Of a stretch of DNA of 64,000 nt, positions 59,820-64,000 are shown one piece after another. Source of the stretch: Tamarix chinensis (Eukaryota > Streptophyta > Magnoliopsida > Caryophyllales > Tamaricaceae); assembly GCA_030549775.1 (NCBI GenBank), contig CM060174.1, positions 15,239,193 to 15,303,192 of the forward strand, in the 5' to 3' direction. Numbering within the stretch: the stretch's first letter is position 1; every line of letters starts with the position of its first letter. Below the pieces are notes generated by a model. That model worked only from the letters and a program-made list of their open reading frames with translations. It was not told where the DNA came from and ran no database searches. A program made the translations under genes and the position numbers.

Positions 59820-60800
59820 ACATTCTCCACTTCTATGCTATCATCCTATTTCTTTGCAAATAGGACCACATATCATCATTTATCGGTTGGATCATTAACC
59901 TAAAATACATGTTTCACTTGTGAGAATAATATAAACGTATCCTACTTGTAGCCAAGTCTAGAAATATCCACTTTTAAACTATGCTTTATTAATAGAAATA
60001 TTAATTTGATTGTTAACCCATTTACAATCGAATAAAGAAACCTTAAAGGATGTGTAATGTAACATCCCGAATCGATACGACCATGTAAGGGCTACGCTAG
60101 AGTGCTTTTAAATTGATCCGCTATCTCCATAGATTAACATAATTTTTTTTAGCTTGCTTTGTCCTCACTCATACACTTTATAAGAAATTTTTAGAAAAAT
60201 TTTGAAACTTTTTAAGATGGTCACTTATTCTAAAAATTACTCCACAATCAGCATACTTAATTGCGGAGTTCTTAAGATAGAATCACTAAATGGATGGTAT
60301 GCCATATTGATATGAGTAGACATATCAATTCTTATAATACTCCACACAATTTGAGATATTACATGTAATCTAATAGCTATATATGCTCAATCATCCCATA
60401 GTACATCGTGGATGCATAAATAAGATTTTTATCTCTAACACTTGATACATGCAAATCTATACTTACACCATTATTGTGCATGACACTTTATCATCTTCCT
60501 CTTTCATCTAGAAAAGCATTGATCATGTACAAGTTGTAGCACAATACATTTTAACGAAGGGGGTGTGATAATCAAGACAAATCAATATTGAGAACAAACA
60601 TCAGTAATGCCAACCACTCCAAAAATGAGTTGTTGTGTTCCTCTAATAACTATTTCTTGTTTTTGAATGGATTCGAAGCCTTAATTGTATCCATGTATTG
60701 TCGCACAAATGGTTTGACATCATTTATATTATGTACCAGATTTAAGTACACTTACTTTAATGTACTAGAATCATCAATCTTAAATACCTAAAATCTTTTA
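59820..60800 (-). pseudogene. CACTA-encoded protein with DUF4216-like domain (broken)
   Basis: Minus-strand pieces in order: KPFVRQYMDTIKASNPF and LLEEHNNSFLEWLALL (60740-60600), then NNGVSIDLHVSSVRDKN and TMYYGMIEHI (60500-60380). The solo LTR follows, then LFDCKWVNN (60040-60010), and further on TFILFSQVKHVF-like remains in mixed frames to about 59820. The YYG...LDY...F-C-W order is characteristic of DUF4216, found C-terminal to CACTA transposases. Many stops and shifts show that it is dead. Confidence 0.75.
60058..60363. mobile_element. Small 306-bp solo LTR inside the CACTA remnant
   Basis: Starts TGTAACATCCCG and ends GAGATATTACA. Perfect TGTAA flanks lie at 60053-60057 and 60364-60368. 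Because the element also starts TGTAA, its left boundary could be shifted by five bases. Removing it restores the DUF4216 reading across the site (…LLDYTSFKVSLFDCKWV). Short length suggests a TRIM-type or otherwise small-LTR element. Confidence 0.75.
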
Positions 60801-60810
60801 CCCCATTTTC

Positions 60811-63475
60811 CTTTCATTTGATATATCTAAATATTGTGGTTGGAAAAAACTTATAATATTAATATCTGACAATAACTCACATTAAAATTTACAATGAAAA
60901 AACTCTTCTAATTTCTACGTATACACGATGCAAGTAAAAAAACAAAAATACTAAAATATACAACGTTATTACAAAATTGATTAATAGTATATATCTTCAC
61001 CCAATTAATAATATTTCATTGTTTCGTTCTCCGAATCAGGCACACATGTGCGCAAACTCCTAATGAAGACGGAAACTATTTAAATTAGATATTTGAGTAA
61101 TCAAATATATATCTATCACAAAGTTGCATTATTTTCCTTCAACCCATTAAAGCATATTTTGGTACTACGAAAGCGATAGCATGATAGGAGAGTGCAGGAG
61201 AGAAACCGCGTACTATAATCAAGTGACCCAAACAATTGACAAAACGAACACTTCTTTTACCTAAAAAGGAATATTAAGGGATCGTTATCTTGCTCTTGTT
61301 TCCACTGATCAGATTTAATTTGATTCGAAATAATTCAATTTGATTTGAACTAATATTTACAATGAATAATTATTGCTGTTTGATTATTATTATTATTGTT
61401 AAAATTAATATTTTTTTTCTATTAAGATTATTGTTATTGTTATCATTACTTTTATTATAATTATTATTAATTTTATATTTCTTTATTATTATTATTAAAA
61501 TTTTATTGATTTGATTTAACTTGATCTAATTTAACTTGACCCGATGTAATAAGTGCCAATAATAAGTTATGAAGATTAAGGCTTTAGATAGATGGATAGA
61601 AAATGCTTATTCTAAATTATTAAATATGTTTAAGGGTAGATCTGCAAATAAATAAGTATTTTTTTATATAAAAATATTATTTTATAATTAAATTTTTATA
61701 TAAAAAATATTTTTAAAATTTTAAAGTTTATTTTTTACTTTTATCTTTATTTTTTTAATTGTATATATATTAAATATTTTATTATTTTTTAATACATATT
61801 GTATGTGTAATTTTAAAAATATTTTTATTACTTCTTTACTTGTGTATTAATTATTATAATGATTTATTTTTATACCCAACAAGTATGTTTTTAGATGATT
61901 GGACCGTAATACAGAAACACTATCATATATGCCAAGAAGTTCCCCTAATGTAGGCCAGATAATAAAAGAATACTCCCTGCATTTGGCAGCATCGGTCGGG
62001 CACATAGATTAGAAAACTTGATTGTAAAAGATACTTTGAAAACTTGACCACTAGTATAATGAAATATTTAAACATTTAATTTATATAAATTTTTATAATA
62101 TAATTTACTTCCTCTATTTTACAAATAACTATCGTGTAAATAATTTAGCTTTCTTTACAAATAATTAATATTTTACATTTATGATAAAAAATTTGAATAA
62201 TTTTTTTACCCTTTACTCCTAGTTATTTTCTTACTTACATTAAGAAGTAGTAATAGTCTCATTCATAGTTTTTAAAATCCGATTCAATCCTACGATTCAA
62301 ATATCAGAAAATAATCTATGATTCTAAATAAAATCTTAAAATAGTAAAATTGTTAAGAAATCTTACAATCGTATGTGTGCTCATTAGAATATTATAAATG
62401 TAGATAAAATCCCATGATTATATATAATAGATACTATTTTTTTAGATTTATCTTCAAATCTAATTTCTTATTCCAATTATATTTTTTCTAGAATTATCTA
62501 ATTCTCAATCCTTTATTATTTTGCAATATATCTTGAGAATGAGCTTTTATAAAGAAAGTATGATTGAGATACCACTAAGACAATAGCATTATCAATTAAA
62601 GTAAAATATTGATAAAAGAGTATAATATTCATCTAAATAGTAAAATAAATATATTAAAATTTATAATATTATTAATTATTAACTACTATTAAATTCAAAA
62701 TTATTTTTTTCTTATTTTATGTTATGGTTATGTTAGATTTATAATGTGAACAAGCTTTATGCTTATAGTGTATACGTGGTTTATATATTAACTTAATATG
62801 TGCACATATAGTTAATTTTTTTTATCTTGCTTTATCAAAAATTTAAAAGCCAATATGTAACTTTTGTTAGGTCTTATTCTCTTAATAGAACACAGTATCC
62901 CTTGTTTTACCATTGCCTTCATTATCATACATTTTCTTCATTCTTTTTTTGTTTTTCTTAAAGCTAATAATATTGTATATTTTGAACATAATGAGTTGTA
63001 TATCTCCTTTACCCATAATTACATTTTAATTTTCACTTTTCATTTGATAATTTTATTTCTAATACTGTTAACTTAATATAATTCCTAATACATAAATTGA
63101 CTTCAACACTTTGTCTTACTTGTAAGTTGCTACAAGGTTAAGCTCATTTAACTTCAAATTTTCCCTCAAATATATTATTACTTGTGAGATTAAAAGTGTA
63201 ATATTTGTAATGTTTTAACTTCAAAGATATTATTTTTAGAGTTATAAATGAGTCAAGCCGAACTTAACATCCCAAGGTTAAGCTCATTTAACTAAACGAA
63301 CAAATCAAGCCAAGTCGAGCTCACAAGCCAAAACTATATAATGAATTGAAATTTATTTTTTCGATCTCGGCCTCGTCTCATTTAATTAAATGAAACAGGA
63401 TTTAACAAGCTGAGATGAGCCTAATATCGAACTAATTCAACTCATTTACAGTCCTAGTTATTTTATAGGATACAC

Positions 63476-63530
<55 letters not shown>

Positions 63531-64000
63531 GACCTTAGAATCTGATTTTGAGTCTTTAAATCAAGCATAGATGGAATATTAATCTCAACAACCTTGATAT
63601 CATTTTCAACTGTGCTTCTAAAAGAGGTAATTGCCATTTTTCCTTATTCATTTTTATACTAAAAGCTAAAATTGCACTTAATTATAAATTATAGAAGCAT
63701 ACATTAAAACAAATTGAAAAAACCTAAAGTGACTTATATCCTAAGGGGTAATAGTTTTGAAAAATTATGCACACACATATTAGCCGATGCACAAGAGTAA
63801 CTTATCCCCCATAATAAAGTAGGTGACCTATGAACAAACTAGTGGCAAAACTATACTCTTTTTTGGCATATTTAAGGTATAATCGGGTTAAAAACTAAAA
63901 TTAAACTTATTAGTTTTGTAATACAGTGCAAGGTATAGTTAAATTTGAGGGGAAAATAATTAAATTTGGTATAATATTATAAGAATTATAAAATTTAATG
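60811..64000. other. AT-rich region, no gene recognised
   Basis: Contains ATT-triplet strips (61385-61500) and a pure TA microsatellite (63481-63528). A twice-repeated AAGGTTAAGCTCATTTAACT occurs at about 63135 and 63280, with GAGCTC/AAGCCAAGTCGAGCTC-type words, probably a worn dispersed repeat. The open frame at 62864-63076 is hydrophobic by AT-rich composition only. Confidence 0.55.
63481..63528. repeat. TA microsatellite
   Basis: A pure (AT)n run of about 48 bases. Confidence 0.95.

Larger units (their letters stand above)
58842..60810 (-). mobile_element. CACTA (En/Spm) transposon remnant
   Basis: A CACTG-ATACAAAAATAGTC end at 58842 resembles a CACTA terminal repeat. It is followed to about 59070 by repeated TATAGACGAC/TAGATGACG-like words, as in subterminal regions. 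On the minus strand, 60800-59820 encodes a worn TNP2-associated region. The other end is not seen, so the element is truncated or lost beyond about 60810. A 306-bp solo LTR interrupts it. Bases 59070-59800 are AT-rich with no clear coding match. Confidence 0.7.

Noticed and set aside
62864..63076. Small hydrophobic membrane protein
   Set aside because: AT-rich codons give Ile/Phe/Leu by composition; no neighbours, start context or family support.

Overview
The window is plant nuclear DNA. It holds one spliced, plant-type ankyrin-repeat gene. The rest is AT-rich sequence dominated by plant transposon families: chromodomain Ty3/gypsy, Ty1/copia, a DUF4283-type L1 LINE, MULE and CACTA. I cannot name the species. 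A genome with long LTR elements and many solo LTRs is suggested. No RNA gene, CRISPR array or prokaryotic operon was seen.

Bases 1-3386 carry the only gene that looks intact: the 3' two exons of an ankyrin-repeat protein (1-736 and 2040-3383 plus stop). Only the first few codons appear to be missing to the left. Bases 3547-6389 are AT-rich with no gene recognised.

Bases 6390-53027 are one old Ty3/gypsy retrotransposon of the chromodomain (Tekay/Del-like) type, on the minus strand, with about 3.1 kb LTRs. It is greatly inflated by later insertions. Its left LTR is split into four pieces by: (i) A1, a solo LTR at 7429-24991; (ii) a Ty1/copia element at 25281-29968; (iii) B, a solo LTR at 31251-36091. 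A1 itself holds two insertions: A2, a solo LTR at 8257-20295, and a Tat/Ogre-like solo LTR at 22873-24450. A2 holds a full-length LINE (9173-16398), and the LINE holds another Tat/Ogre-like solo LTR (10370-12178). The deepest point is therefore four insertions down. The gypsy gag-pol (about 36925-49633, minus) is cut by two more solo LTRs, C (37095-41361) and D (43615-47664). Most junctions show TG...CA ends and 5-bp target duplications; the LINE has a 19-bp one. The uninterrupted right LTR (49885-53027) serves as an internal empty-site reference for the A1 and copia insertions.

The long solo LTRs (A1, A2, B, C, partly D) share one ordered architecture: TATA box, leader with a Pro/Ser-rich reading frame, ATT/TAA triplet tracts, a block ending in a splice-donor-like site, CCGGTGG-core subrepeats, a TCAGTACG-TAG-CGTACTGA palindrome, and a hairpin about 100-150 bp from the PBS-side end. 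This conserved layout is the most interesting thing here.

Beyond the nest are remains of two DNA transposons. A Mutator-like element (53480-55521) has a broken transposase facing a broken Ulp1-type protease reading frame. A CACTA element (58842 to about 60810) keeps a DUF4216-like region and is interrupted by a 306-bp solo LTR. The remainder to 64000 is AT-rich and shows no gene.
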